DNA of 64,000 nucleotides from Pleurodeles waltl (taxonomy: Eukaryota > Chordata > Amphibia > Caudata > Salamandridae). Of the stretch, positions 8,033 to 21,220 are shown in pieces. The DNA is taken from the NCBI RefSeq assembly GCF_031143425.1, contig NC_090446.1, positions 653,191,717 through 653,255,716 on the forward strand. The letters are read 5' to 3'. The position numbers were made by a program, and so were the translations under genes. The first letter of the stretch is position 1. Each line of letters begins with the position of its first letter. The notes below the pieces were generated by a model. That model searched no databases, was not told the origin of the DNA, and saw only the letters and a list, made by a program, of their open reading frames with translations.

Positions 8033-9534
8033 TATTGAGTTGTTTCTGCTGAACATATTGATGCTTTTTTGAATGTAAAAAGCCATCAACACAAGCCTTT
8101 TGCAAAACTGCATCTGTCTGGGTGTTGCTGCTCAAATGCTGGACTGTGCTCACTTCAATAATACTAGGCCCACCATTGGAGCATGCCACTACAATACCCT
8201 TAGTTCACAGTCCCCTGGTTGACACTGTGTAAACCGGAGCTACTCTCTTTAGTATTATGAACAGTGCTTGTCCTACATTGGTCCTATGATCCTATGCTGT
8301 TTGGGTGAGCATTTTGAGTACTATACACCTTGCCAAGTTTGAGCAGGTGTACCCCTCGAAAGTTTTGCATGCTTCCTTTTTCCTAGTTGGATTTTCGTTA
8401 CGGTACATTTGTATGTAGCAATGACTAACAAATTATGTTAATGCTCCATGATCCCTGCTTTTACTACAGAAATACATGGGTGACAAGCTTACATTTAAGT
8501 CCCATCCGGTAATTTGGTATTCTCATTTGCCAATAAAAACCCATGTATCTTCCAGCTATTATCCTGTAATACCTCCTTGTGATTCATGCAATTAGCAACA
8601 CTCCTCTCCTCCCTTTTGCCTTCAGGGAAAAAATGTATACTTTGTCAAAGTTCATGATGGCAAATATTGCTCGTCTCAGTCTAGTGATAAGTTTGCAAGA
8701 TTAAAATACGAAAACGTGTCCTTCACTGCCCCCCTGTCTTAAATGACCTCTTTGTTATAGCATATTTTCCCCCGTGCCACCCACATGGACACAGCAACAG
8801 TGAAGTGACTGTTTGCCAAAGACTGGCCTCTGTTGTGCCAGCATATAAATGCTTTACATATGTTTAGCACAATTCAAAATGAATATAGCACGTGCCTCAG
8901 TAAATAACTGGAAAAATAGTGGGTGTGGCTAGCTCTGTATTTCAATTATGCTTTAGATTTGGGAAACATAAAATGAGTGATCTTGATGCTGAAGTTGGCA
9001 CATGTATGTAAAGCAGCATTTCGGAAATCCTCCGCAAAGCTTAGTGATTAATCAGATTCGTATAGAATTGCATAATTTGTGTCATCAGATTTTGTTTTAT
9101 TTTCAGCTAGAACCATCTAGATTTTTGTGGCCTGCTGTTTTGCTTTTTAGGGGGTCCAAAAGGTACTTTCATATCCAGATATGTGGCATATTTTAAGCAG
9201 TTTATGCATGTTCATATGTTCTTTTTTGAGGCCCTGAAGAGTACTTCCTGCTCATATTGCCTCCATCCTGTCCTCCAGGTAGGTTTTAAAGTATCAATTC
9301 CTGATAGCGTTATTGGTGGACACCAGAATTTAAATCTTTATATTATTGCCAATCTACAAATAATGGCCACAGCTAGTCAAAACTATATTAATTGCAGAAG
9401 CACTTTTATATTTACATTAACATTAGCAAACCAAATAAGATGTAAAACTTTACTTTCATTCATATATATCATTCATATATATTGCCACCTGAATACGTGC
9501 ATGTAAAAGATTTGTTGCAATTCGTGCAATTAAT
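8033..9534. other. Intronic spacer, no gene seen
   Basis: Unremarkable AT-rich sequence. Open frames stay around 100 codons or less and lack recognisable domains. Confidence 0.5.
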
Positions 9535-9836
9535 ATCTGATGGAGACTTCTAGTTGCAGATTCTTTATCTTAAAACCCAGGAGATTTGTCGTGAGCAGTA
9601 CCCCTGCGCACAGGTAGGTGGCATCGTTCAGCTCCGCATGCATCAGTGGTATTATCCACGCCAGCAGTGACATCTGCGGCACCTATATAGGCACCTCCCA
9701 GACACACTAATGTCAGTTATTTCTTTTCTGTGCCAGCCAGCGCTACTCTGGGAAGAGCTACCCATTCAGGTTTTTGACTGAGCTTTTTTGACATTTTGTC
9801 AAACATTTTTTGAGGTTTACCTCCTGGTGTGGTAGC

Positions 9837-11540
9837 ATGTCATATAGAATAGCCAGCTTCAAGCCCTGCAGTGCGTTTCACTGTCTGAAGTCTGTGTCTG
9901 ACCTGGACCTTGTTTGCCTGTTGTGCCCTGAGCACGACCACAACCCTGAATTATGCTCCCAAGTGGTGCGTGATAAACCTGAAGGCTTTGAGAGCGCACT
10001 CCCTTAAGCTTATGCCGGCCAGTGGTGCGACTCTGCGCCGTTTGAAGTTCAGAGGAAGGTCCAGGGTAATTCGCAGAGTCTGAAGTCGTCCCTTTCGATA
10101 TCTTCATGACACTCTGTTAAGTCAATAAACAAGAATTCCTTGAAGCTTGCTTCAGCTTCTGTGTCTGCTGATGAGATGCAGGAGTGTCTGCTTTCTAGGC
10201 CTTGCTCATCAGTAGAGCCTGCATTTGGGCTGGCTCCACGCTTCCCTGAGTTTCTGGGAGCCGGAACTACACCCGCCTTATTAAAAGAATGTTATGACGC
10301 TATGTGCACTATATTTAGGCGACCCAACCCATCCGGCACACCTTCGGGCCCCGCAGGGTTGGCAGAGACCCCTGTGGGTTCAGGGCCAGCAGCTCCAGCT
10401 CCAGCCCCAGCACCAGTGGGACCACAAGGATCCACTTCCAAGCCCAGACCGATGCCAAACATGCAACATCTACCTTCCCCGGCGCAGGTCCTGATGCCGG
10501 CACCCACAGGCGGCACCATCCCCATTTTGATCCCCGACCCTGATATAGAGCTGGAGGAGAGTTGCTTGATGCCGTATCTGGTGCCATCATGAGCCTTGCC
10601 TCCCAGATTGGATCCTGAGCCCTATTCCTATGGGCTTGGGCACTGGGAGTAATGGGAGGGGTCGCTGGACCCTTTAGAAGTCCTTCCTTATGACCAAGAC
10701 ATGGACTGGTGTGAGGAACTTGGTGAGGCCAGTGGCCTGGATACTTCCCCAGATGCTGCATAGGTTCCTCCACTACTGTGGCTACAGAAGTGGAGGCTTT
10801 CTTTGAGATTGTTTTGCAGAGGTCACCAAAGGTCCTTGACATTCAGCTGCCCTCGGTGGCTGTCAAGGCTAGTGTCTTGACAGAGGTGCTTCAGCCAGGA
10901 GTTTCCCCATCTAAACTGCTGTTCCCTTTTAATGAAGCCTTAACAGATGTCCTTCTGGATCCCTGGTCCAAACCCAACACAGGGGCTCCTGTGACCAAGA
11001 CAATCGCCGTCCCCACTGCTCCGCTCAAGTTTCCATACTCAACGCCCACTCCATAGAGTTTGGTGGTCCAGACTTCCACATCCCATGTCAACATTGGCAC
11101 GTTCCCTACCCCTCCTCTGGGTAGGGAATCCAAGAGGCTGGAGGTACTTGGGCAGAAGATGTTTTCTTCCAACAGCTTATTGCGGTCTGTGAACACGGTG
11201 TGCCTTTTGGGCCACTACTTCCACTCTCTGTGGGATACGGTTGTGCAAGTGATGCCTTCAGTCTCGAAGGAAGCTTGGGCTGTGTTCTTCCAAGCAGTAG
11301 CAGGTCGTAGAGGTGCAGCAAAGTTCACCATTCGATGTGGACTCAACATGACCGACTTGCTAGGCAGAGCAGTTTTATCGATGTTGGCCCTTAGGCGCCA
11401 CTCCTGGCTACGTTCTACTGGCTTTTCGGGAATGTCACGTCATCTTTGATGGAGATACGCTTTGATGGCTGCAGTCTCTTAAGAGATGAAGCAGACTTGA
11501 TGCTTGAGCGGTTTAAGGACAGTTGGGCTACGGCCTAGTC
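9837..11540 (+). pseudogene. Broken DIRS Gag, copy C
   Basis: Starts with an ATG followed by FKPCSAFHCLKS and a Cys/His-rich stretch (VCLLCPEHDHNPELCS), equivalent to the N-terminal zinc region of copies A and B. A Pro/Ala-rich segment at 10290-10560 and the conserved C-terminal part at 10778-11449 follow (TEVLQPGVSPSKLLFPFNEA; SWLRSTGFSG). Several frameshifts and stops separate the pieces, so no complete Gag can be made. Confidence 0.8.
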
Positions 11541-11799
11541 CTTGGGGTTAGCTCCTGCCCTACTCCATGCTCAGTCCACTTTTCGTAGCTACAGAAGGGG
11601 CTACCAACCGCACCAGTTCCTTACCAACCACCGTTCCGCACATGACCCTCAGCCCCTGCGCAGCTGAGGGCGTGTAATCCACAAGCCACATGGATCAGGC
11701 AGCCAGAGGTTGGGTCAGTTTACCACCCCTCCTGCAGCCTTTAAATCCTCCTAATTTTCCCTTATACCATTCCGGTCACCCATTTAGTGACAGGATCTG

Positions 11800-13560
11800 T
11801 CCCACTGGCAGTCCACAACATGGGGCAGGAGGGTTTTGCAGTTGGTCCGAAAGGGCTACTCCCACCTCTTCCTGACTACCCTCCACCCCCCCAAGCTACC
11901 TGCTCAAGACAGGCTGAGAGAGGATCATCTTTCACTTTTCTGCAAGGATGTTGCGGCTCTCTTGACCAAGGAAGCAATAGAGAGGGTCTCGACGCCAGAA
12001 GTAGATTGAGGTTGCTGTTCCCGTTACTTTCTGGTGCCTAAGGACGGTGGAGGCCTTCATCCTATCTTAGACCTTAAGCCCCTCAACTACTTCCTCAAGA
12101 AATATACATTCAAAATGTTCCTTGGCTCAGGTTTTGTCTGCCCTGGACCTAGGAGACTGGAGTGTAGTGTTGTACTTGCAGGATGTTTTTTTTCTTCATA
12201 TTCCTGTCCTGCCTCCCCGCAGACATTACTTACATTTCATGGTTGGCCACACCCATGTTCAGTTTGCTGACCTCCCTTTCGGCCTAACCAGTGCCCCTTC
12301 GGTATTCACCGAGGTGAATGATGATGGTTGCGGCTCATCTACGAAGATCAGGTGTGTCAGTCTTTCCCAATGTCGACAACTGACTGTTGAAGGTGGGCGC
12401 ATCCCAGGCGGTCGTCTTCCGCTTCCAGGCTACGACGAACCTCTGTAAACCTGCCAAAGTCACACTTGACTCCCTCTCAGACACTCCCGTTCATCGGAGC
12501 CGTTCTGGACACGATGCAGTTTTGGGCTTATCCTCCCAAGCAGCGAGTTCAGGATATTCAGGCTATGATACCAATGTTTCAGTTTCTCTCTTATGTTTCA
12601 GTGAGACAGGCTCTGAGGCTGTTGAAACTCAAGTCCTCCTGTATCCTGCTGGTGACAAATGCACTTTGGCAAATGAGGGCTCTACTGTGGGACTTTGTTT
12701 CCAGTGGGCACAACATCAGGGGAATTTCTCCGTCAAGGTCCAGCTCTCGGAGGGAACTGCAAATGATCAGCTGTGGTGGCTAGCGAACTGCGCTTTGGTC
12801 AGCGGCAGATCCCTCCCCCTTCCCACAACCAGATCTCACACTAGTGACAGATGCGTCACTCCTGGGATGGGGCAGCCATCTGTGAGAGATGGAGATCATA
12901 GGACTGTAGTCTCTGGCAGAATCTGGACTCCATATCAACCCTCTAGAGCTCCGAGCAATCCGACTTGCATTGAAACCCTTTCTACCCTCCAGGAAGGGAA
13001 GGCTTGCTCAGGTGTTCATGGACAACACCACTGCCATGTGGTACTGCAGTAAACAGGGTGGGATCGTGGACCCTTTTGTCAAGAGGCTCTATGTATCTGG
13101 ACATGCCTGGAACATCAGCCTATATCCCTGGTGGTTCAACATCTGGAAGGTTCTCTGAGCACCAAGGCAGAGGAACTTATTCCTAGCGGATCACAAATGG
13201 CGTCTCCATCCAGAGGTGGTGCAAGCTTTCTTTTAGCATTGGGGAGAGCTTTGGTTAAATCTGTTCGCTGCTGCCAAGAATGTGCAATCTAAGCAGTTTT
13301 GCATGCTGGAGTTCCAAAGGTGGCTCTCACTCGAAGAGGCTTTTCATCTTGAGTGAAGTTAAGGCCTCCTGTACGTCTTTCCTGCTATACCACTTCTGCC
13401 CAGAGTTCTCAAGACGATAAAGAACAACTGGGCCCAAGTCAACCTTGTAACACTAAGCTGGGCACTGAGTCTGGTAGCCTGAGCTACAGAGCATGGCCAT
13501 TGATCCTCCGATAAGGTGCCCCCTTCGGGACTATCTTCTGTCGCAGCAGCAGGGGAGGGA
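11800..13560 (+). pseudogene. Broken DIRS RT / RNase H / MT, copy C
   Basis: RT pieces include PILDLKPLNYFLKKYTFKM (12060-12120), FADLPFGLTSAPSVFTEV (about 12260-12320), and FIGAVLDT with SSCILLVTNALWQMRAL (12466-12700). RNase H follows (VTDASLLGWG near 12850; MDNTTAMWYCSKQGG near 13020), and MT-like traces extend beyond 13250. The RT frame is interrupted repeatedly. The overlapping recombinase-side frame is open without a stop from 12387 to 13052, which is longer than any RT-frame piece. Confidence 0.8.
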
Positions 13561-13599
13561 TCTCCACCCAAACCTGTCCAGTCTCCACCTTGCACGGAG

Positions 13600-14620
13600 A
13601 TTGAATGGCAGCGGTTGACAACCTTTGACCTTCCTCCTGAAGTCTGAAATATTATTTTTGCAGCCAGGTGTTCCTCCATGAAGACGGTATAAGCCCTGCT
13701 AGTGGAAGAAATTTTTGGGCTTGGTGTTCCAACAGTGATGTTGACCTTGTTCCTTCCCCTCTTTTTCAGGTTCTTCTCTTTATTCTGTCTGTTGCCCAGC
13801 AGGTCACTCTCAAGGGTTATCTTAGTGCTATTTCTGCATTTTTCAGACTGCAAGATCAACAGTCTGTTTTCACATCTTCTATTGTACATAGGTTCTTGAA
13901 AGGTTTGGTTCATCTTTACCCATCTTCTCCTTTCATCCTACCACAGTGGGACTTTAGTATGATTCTCACCTTCTTGAGATGCGCTCCCTTTGAGCGAATT
14001 CACACCTGCGGTTGCTCACAATCAAAACAGCTTTCCTCTGCATGTAAAACATCTGCCAGGTGACTTAGTGAGCTGCAGGCCTTGTCATCTAAGCTGCCCT
14101 GTATATTTATCCATCCCGACAAAGTGGTGCGTCAAACGCAGGCCTCTTTTCTTCCTAAGGTAGTTATGCCCTTGCATGTAGGTAAATCCATCACTTTACC
14201 TATTTTCTATACTTTACCTCACCCCTCTATGGATGAGGAGCGTCTCCATGGTCTGAACCCCAAAAGAGCGTTGTTGTCCTACCTTGGCTGCACACAAGTA
14301 TTCCGGGTGGACAATCAACTCTTCGTGGGGTATGTCGGAACTGAAAAGGGCTGTGCTGTACAGAAAAGAACCTTCTCCAGATGGGTTATGCTCTGCATTA
14401 AAATCTCCTACACATTGGCGAAGAAGCAACCCTTTTTCACTCATTTAACCAGAGCCAAGGCTGCAACCACTGCATTAGCATAGAGAGTTCCAGTCCTTGA
14501 TATCTGGCGAGCAGCAGCGTAGGCCTCCCTGCACGTTTACTAAACATTACTACCTGAACAGGGAGGTCTGTTGTGAGAGGCATTTTGCCCATCTGGCTCT
14601 GAAGGATTTCCTTGTCTGAA
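13600..14620 (+). pseudogene. Broken DIRS tyrosine recombinase, copy C
   Basis: Recognisable pieces are the core-binding region (LKGYLSAISAFFRLQDQ), FILPQWDFSMILTFLRCAPF, and a degraded arginine motif where SARRVSEL has become SAR followed by a stop. Then come FLPKVVMPLHVGKSITLP, FFTHLTRAKAATTALA (the HxxR site), and KHYYLNREV near 14545-14575. Stops near 14063 and 14483, with other lesions, make it non-functional. Confidence 0.82.
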
Positions 14621-14674
14621 ATTGGTCCACAGACCCACCTCTGGGGAAGGTATTGCTTTGTGTCTATTCTAAGT

Positions 14675-14775
14675 TAAGGAATCTGCAGCTAGAAGTCTCT
14701 ATCAGATAAACAAGTTACTTCCCTTCGGCAATGCCTTATCTGGTAGAGGCTAAATCTTGCTGGAGATTCCTTACC
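14675..14775 (+). repeat. Internal complementary region of DIRS copy C
   Basis: The segment reads as the reverse complement of the element's left end followed by that of its right end (ACAAGTTACTTCCCTTCGGC matches the terminal GGTAAGTAAC motif with mutations). Position and layout equal those in copies A and B. Confidence 0.7.
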
Positions 14776-15064
14776 CACCCACCCTGCCTCCAGGCTCTGC
14801 AAACAGATTTCTAGGGACAAGGGTGTATTCCTTTCGGGGCACTTGTTATCCACACCAGTGGTCATTGTTGTTCATGGCTACTCGCTGCTGGCGTTGAAAG
14901 TTGTGAAAAGAAACTGACGTCCGTGTTCCTTGGTGGTACCTGGTGTAAGGCTCTCAAAAAATCTTCTTCATCCAGTCTGACGGCTGGGATAATCCTAAAG
15001 TAAGAAATCTGCAGCTATAGTCTCTACCAGACATGGTATTACCGAAGGTAAGTAACTTATTCTT

Positions 15065-15776
15065 TTCTGCTTTTCCAATAAACAATTATATAGTCTACCT
15101 ATGCATGAATTACTTATACACATTCAAAACCTACTGGTTAGTGCAGTCCATTGCACTCATATTTCTTTGTTGCTGGGTATAAGTAGTTCAACATAAACCT
15201 CTCACTGAATTGAACTCTGAACCTCAAATCTGTTGCCACTAGGGCTACCTTTCTATCCCCCAGTAATACCACTGCTTTTTGGGGTGAAGGCTGTCTAGTT
15301 TCAATGCATTTCCCATTTCCCAGTGTGTTACATCCAGGAATTCCACTGTGCTCACGTTCTTGATGAAGAATAGGACATACTAGAAGACTCACCTTTGGGT
15401 GTGAGAAGGCGGCTCTTTAGTCTAAAGCAGTTAGTTGTGGCATTTGTAATATAATCGTAACTCTTGTGTAGCAGAGTTTTTTTGTTTTACCAGAATGCCT
15501 TTCCCCATTGCATCTCAATAGGAGATTCTGCATCATGAAAACCAAAGATGTGGGAGAAACCATTGACAATGCTCGTATTGGAAAGCCATTCTGTAGTGCT
15601 ATTATCAATCTATGCTACTTAACATAGGTGCCCTGATGTTAAAGCGAACTAATGAACTGGTTTGTCATGCAACAAAAACTTACGTTTCCCGCAAATACAT
15701 TGTGTTCTCTGTGTGTTAGTCATGTCTGGTATTTCCTTACGTTTATTATTATTTTTGTCATTCTCTTCTGCATTAG
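15065..15776 (+). other. Intron preceding the first visible CPEB4 exon
   Basis: AT-rich sequence ending in a pyrimidine-rich tract and TTCTGCATTAG, a normal acceptor site. I searched by eye for the small upstream CPEB4 exons, including the 24-base microexon known in vertebrate CPEB4 that encodes an RTYGRRRG-like peptide, and found none. Confidence 0.6.
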
Positions 15777-15950
15777 GTCAGTCATCCCTTTTTCCCATGG
15801 AAGATGGGTTTTTGGATGATGGGCGTGGGGAACAAACTCTGCACAGTGGATTGGGATCTCCTCACTGTTTTCCACATCAGAATGGAGAGCGAGTGGAACG
15901 GTATTCCCGTAAGGTCTTTGTTGGTGGATTGCCTCCAGATATTGATGAAG
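15777..15950 (+). CDS. CPEB4: CPEB4 exon: linker and start of RRM1
   Basis: Internal coding exon of 174 bases with acceptor CATTAG and donor GTACGG. It completes a split Gly codon, then encodes QSSLFPMEDGFLDDGRG, SGLGSPHCF, GERVERYSRKVFVGGLPPDIDE and the first base of an Asp codon. RKVFVGG is the RNP2 strand of RRM1. CPEB proteins bind cytoplasmic polyadenylation elements in mRNA 3' UTRs and control poly(A) length and translation. The assignment to CPEB4 rather than CPEB2 or CPEB3 rests on the SLFPMEDGFLDD and SGLGSPHCF linker and on residues in later exons, from memory of the family. The frame runs on past the donor for about 25 codons, but the next exon fits exactly in phase. Confidence 0.9.
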
Positions 15951-18900
15951 GTACGGTATTTAAAGAGCAGAGTAAGACATTTGAGAAAATAAATATGTTA
16001 ACATGTAATGATTTTAACCTACTTTAAAGTAGTCTGCGCATACTTTCAGAATTTCACAGTAGATTTGTGGAATTTCTTCACACCTTGAAGACATGAGATT
16101 TAGTGACTATGACCCTTATGTACGATGAGGCAAGTCACAAATTAGTTGGCATGTTTTTGTTTTGACTGGTAGCAGCGTGCCATGCATTTTTTAATGTGAC
16201 TGATATACTTAATATTTCTGTCACAATTCGTGAGGTAGAAGGTTATAAAGCCATCTACCTCACAATATTAATGAGGTACGAGGCATTTTACACCCATCTG
16301 CGAATGGATGCCAACACAGTCATTGAGGGGTGTGAGGGACTGATCTCATCCCCTGGATATCAGCATTTTATTGCAAAATGATCACATGTCCCTAAAAAGG
16401 GATAGATGCTGCATAAAAAAAGAAAATAAATAATTGACATCCAAGAAGATATCAGGGAGCATGCAGAGGTAACCTAAAACACTATCTGCTTCCATGTAGC
16501 TACCTGCCACGCTTCTCAAGGGAAGGTGCTACTCATCAACAACTTTCTCCTTGTGAATCTGCTTACACCCTGGAGTCATTTTGCAACTGGAAAGTGGAAG
16601 ACTTTGAAAAAAAAAATAGAGGAGTGTATTTTACCTATTGGAAGCAATTTTAGCTAAAATAAAGCCATTTTTGGCTTCAATAATCAGAAGTCTCCTTTGT
16701 CAGTGAGGTCTTTGTATGGTATCTGATCAATGATTCGCTACTGTAATTGCACTCACCTAGGAGGGTGGCAGGTGGAGTCAATAATATGGAGTACAAGCCC
16801 AACGCATCCATGATAAGGTACATGTTCAATATAATTATGTCAGCGTATTTGGTAGTTAGAGCTAATTAAGAAATTTGTGCTTATGGTGGTAGCTTTTCAT
16901 CGCTTGACACTCATTTTAGGTTTTTTTCTGAAAGGAACTGCTTGCAACTGGAACAAGAAATGTGCATGTTTTTCATCTTTCATCATCAAATTTAAAAATG
17001 ACTTCCAACCAAGAAACTTGTTTTATTTAAAAAAAAAAAAAAAAAAAAAAATAGTAAGACCTCCTGAATAAAACTAGATGCAAAACATCACAAAACAAAT
17101 TATATAGTTGCTCACGTAAGCCTATGCAACTGAGAAGTCCGCCACTGAACTTGCGAACTTTGTTAATATGGGAACCTATTCTTGTGTTCATTAGACAACT
17201 ACAAAGGCAAATATTGCACTTAATATTTTCGAGAACTGAGAGATATTCAGGAAGCAGGTGTTTTGACAAGGAGCTTGTAGTCAATGGCTGGGAGCCTTCC
17301 ACACCATAGTGCTCGGGTGCATCACGCAGCTCCCAGCCGTCCTCGCAAATGGCACAGGAAATCCCTCTGTGCAGGTACTAGAGGGATTTCCTGCTCAAAG
17401 AAACAGCCTTGGAGCTGGTGGAGAGCTTCCCTGGCTCCTGAGGCTGTTTATTTGTTTTTAATGAAATGACGATCAGCAAGCATAATGTATTGACCTCATT
17501 CCACTGAAAACAAAAGTGAAATGATCCAACTGGCTCATTTCACTTTATGTGTGTTTGTGCATGCGAGGCTATCTAAGCCCCCCCAAGCACCGAGGCAGCT
17601 AGGAGAGGTATCATTGGGAAGAGGAGAATCTCCCCTTTCCAGTGGTACCCCTTCCCTGTTGGATCCCTGCTTGGGGCTCAACGCAGGAGGGTGATTATCA
17701 AGCAGGGATTCATCAATAGACACCAGGGAGGGGAGAGCGGCCCTTTGGGCAAGGGCTTTTGCTCTCACTTTACAAAAAGTTACAGATTGAAATGTTGTCA
17801 CAAGTGCCCGTTTTTTTTTCCCTACTCAGTTTCTATATTTCTTCTTTCAACATATAATTTCCTTGAGAAAACAATCAGGGATCTACACATATGACCCCTT
17901 CCTGAATTTTGACTTTTTTCTACTGTTCAGAAATCCATAACTTTTCTGGATCACCCAAGAGTTCCATACTGGTTTCCACCTCAAACTGGAAGTGGGTTGA
18001 GAGAAAAAAAAATAGGCTACCTCTTTGAAAAAATGTTGAAACTGTGGCACAGATTTTTTTTTTTTTTAATTACTACTCAGCGTGTTTCTGAAAGCTAGGA
18101 AGATGGTGACTTTAGTGCAGCAAACCGTTCATGGACGCCATTTTCAGGGTAAAAAAAAAGACACTTTTATTTGGAGTGCTTTTTTCACTATTTTTCTTAA
18201 AAACTCAGAATATTGCTATATTTTGCCTATTTTCTCCGTCCCCTCCATGGGAATCCACAAACCCTGGGCACCTTTAGAATCCCCAAGGTTTTGGGGGGGA
18301 AAAAAGAGACAGATTTGGCGTGGATAGCTTGTGTGGACAAAATGTTGTAGAGGCCTAAGCGCAAACTACTCCAAATAGCCAAAGAAAGGCACAGCAGTGG
18401 GGTGGGATGGGGAGACCTAGCATCAAAGGGGTGAATATATAGGTATGTCTGTGCATTACAGATGCACAACAAAATCCCGGATGCAGTTTTTCATGTATCG
18501 CTACTGGTGCTCAGGCAGTTGATTCTAACAGATTCTTGACCAGCAGGCTTTACGTTGTTTACACAAAACGACAGCGGACTTTGTGCTGTGGTGCTAAAAC
18601 AACTTTCTGAGTGGGGGTGCTGCCATTGGTGCTCCTTCAATGAAATTCTAGGGACTGTGAAAAATTCAAGTGTATGCACATAGAATAAGTGTAGCAAATT
18701 AGTGACACCCATTCAGCAAAAGAGTGGTAAGGAGGTGGTATATAGTCGGTGATGCATTTTGGGACACACTGGCGCAAATATATTATTGCATGGTGTGAAA
18801 ACGCAGTGTCATTTACAGACAGCATATTTGTCATTGAAGTGGCCTCTAAATTTTCACAGATGTAGTTATACTGATAAACCTATATAGTGCTGATTTCAGT

Positions 18901-21192
18901 GACTATCATTTGCAAATTAGTAAGTATAGTGTCTTGATTTGATCATATTAAAAATAGGGATGTAACTACCACTGATGCAGCAGCACCGGGGCTGAGAGCC
19001 CATAGAACTTTGGAAGTGGTTGTGTTTTACTACCTATCAGTAGACAAATGGTCCATTTTCCTTGCTTGCACCAGGGCTAATGACATTCTTGCTATAACTG
19101 ATTAAAAACTTTGCTTCCATCACACTTCAGAACTACAAAAAACTGCTTAATTTGTGCTTTCTTAAGCGCCGATATATTTTCTAATATTTGTAAAGTACAT
19201 TTACGGGTATTTAACTTTTGTTGCCGGAAAAAATTATATACTATATCATATCCTTTCACACTTTTCGTACATCAGTAAGATTGCCTCATAGTTCACTTGA
19301 CATATTTGACTGACTTAGCAGTCAGCAAACTAAAGGTAATACCAATCACCACGTTAAATTTTGACTGACGAGCAGCCTGACATTTGACCGCTGTCTTTGC
19401 GCTCCCGGCAATTTTGACAAGAAAAAAACAAAATATGAAGGTTCACCTACTCAACTTAGGCATGGTTATTTCTGCAAGTGCTACAACAACCCCTGTACCC
19501 CTACTTCCAGCGACTATGGTTGAGTGATTTTAAGTTAAATGCTATTGAAAATGCTGAAGATGCTGTCCTTCAAAGCGCTGCTCGTTTGTTTTGAGTGTTG
19601 TTCGCTACCGTAGAACGCTCAGAAATACATGGCGAGAACTGTTTTTTAGCAGCTTAGATTGCTTGATACCTTAACCAAAAGAAACTGCATTTACTAAAGG
19701 TGCCGTAAACGAGCAGCGCAACGTTTGGCATCATCCTAGTACCCATGTAGCTAAAAGTGTGTTCAGTGGATTGATGATGGGGATCCCGAAGAAGGGTGGC
19801 AGCACGACGAAATGCTTAAAAAGCATTTGCAATGCAATGGGTCTCGCATTTGCTCAAGTTAGAGCTATTAGCTTTGTAAACTCCTGACCGGACTTTTCTT
19901 GCCACATCAACTGAAAATTAAAAGTGAAACGGATGGCATAAGCGAACCGATTCACAGCACCACAGACGGCATGAGACACACAAAAAGAAAAAGAAGTTTG
20001 CTCTCAGACAGACTTATTGTTAAAAGTGCAATTAGCCATGTTGGGTGATGGTCAAGGCGTTAACAAAATCTCCCCAAGGAGGGACAAACGCAAACTATTT
20101 ACCAATCTCATCAAAGGATTTTTCAAGGACAAGCCAACGAACGAGTGGGCGTGAGGTGGGTGTGCTTAAAAGCCCAGATACATACCAGCACGTTGGAAAA
20201 GCAGCACTTGCGCGCTGCTATGCTCGACCTAAAAACAAGAACCTTTAAGATTTTGTGATCTTTCACTAAACTGCTCAGTTTAAATTAAAATCGCTGTGGA
20301 CAGTTCCAGTATTACAGTGACACTAATGGCGCTATTCAAATTCTTGATGCTATAAGATTCCCTGTGCTGGTTGCCGACACTAATAAGTTAGCTGTCTTTG
20401 TTTTATTGATCATTTTAATAGCGTGTGGTCTCATCAAGGCGCAGAGTAGAAGAAAACATGCACATTGGGAGTACTAAACGAGCTACACAACCCTGTGGCG
20501 CATGATGGGTTTTAGCAGCGAGGGATTTTAAATAGCCATGTTTCCAGGAGCTGATAGTGACTTGAGATGCATACAGATGGACCTGTTTGCAGTGAAGGAT
20601 CTCCCTTTCAGAGTCAGTCTTTTGAACCTGTTGCGGCACTGCTTGTTTGAGTTTGTGAGCCTGTCAGTGGTCAGTTCAGTAGCAGTTATCAAATAGGTAA
20701 CTTTTTAAAACGTCTTTAAGTTGGTTATGGAAAACCTCCGAGATCTTCTTGAACTTTTTTGGCACGCTTTATAGATTTTAAGTCCATGTGCTAAAGGGCC
20801 GTTTTGGCTGATGTATATTATTACATCTGCATCAGATTTTTCTGTCAAGCTCATCATGCATAATACTTTTATTTAGGCTTTATAGTTAATGTGTTTTTGC
20901 ACGTAAAACTCTTTAATATTCCTAAAAGGTTATCTTTACTTATTGTATCATGCAGGTGGCCCATGCTCCTGCTTTGGCAAATTGCTGTGCTTTATCTGGG
21001 GTAGAGCTCTTCTTGCAATCTTTCCCATACCTTTCCTTACCATTCCTTAAATCTGCATTTCGCTCAGCACCCACTTTGTTTCAAGCGTCTTGTGTTGAGA
21101 ACTCATTCACCCTGTTTTAATTTCTTGGTCTGGCATTCATTACCAGCATTTATTATTTGCATCAATGAGTCTATTGGGCTAGGTAACATGAT
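15951..21192 (+). other. CPEB4 intron, part upstream of DIRS copy B
   Basis: First 5.2 kb of a 21.3-kb intron. It holds an A-run of about 23 bases at 17030-17051 and otherwise only short open frames. A stretch near 19780-19900 (GGGTCTCGCATTTGC and following) looks repeat-like, but I could not assign a family. Confidence 0.6.
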
Positions 21193-21220
21193 GTTCGATG
21201 GCATCTGTCGCTGTAGATAC

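Larger units (their letters stand above)
9535..15064 (+). mobile_element. DIRS retrotransposon copy C, full length but decayed
   Basis: About 5.5 kb element with the order Gag, RT/RNase H/MT, recombinase. The left end (GGAGACTTCTAGTTGCAG) and right end (CTGCAGCTATAGTCTCTACC) are imperfect inverted repeats, and an internal complementary region lies near 14675-14775. Many stops and frameshifts break every frame. It ends with TTACCGAAGGTAAGTAAC, as copy A does. Protein remnants are closer to copy A than to copy B but form a distinct, older lineage. Confidence 0.85.

Noticed and set aside
15777..16027. Extension of the first CPEB4 exon to the next stop at about 16025
   Set aside because: The GTACGG donor after the first base of the Asp codon joins exactly in phase to the exon at 37280; the readthrough residues do not fit the RRM fold.
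19780..20020. Possible tRNA-derived SINE
   Set aside because: The sequence looks repeat-like, but I could not find convincing A and B boxes or a 3' tail, so I list it only as intronic sequence.
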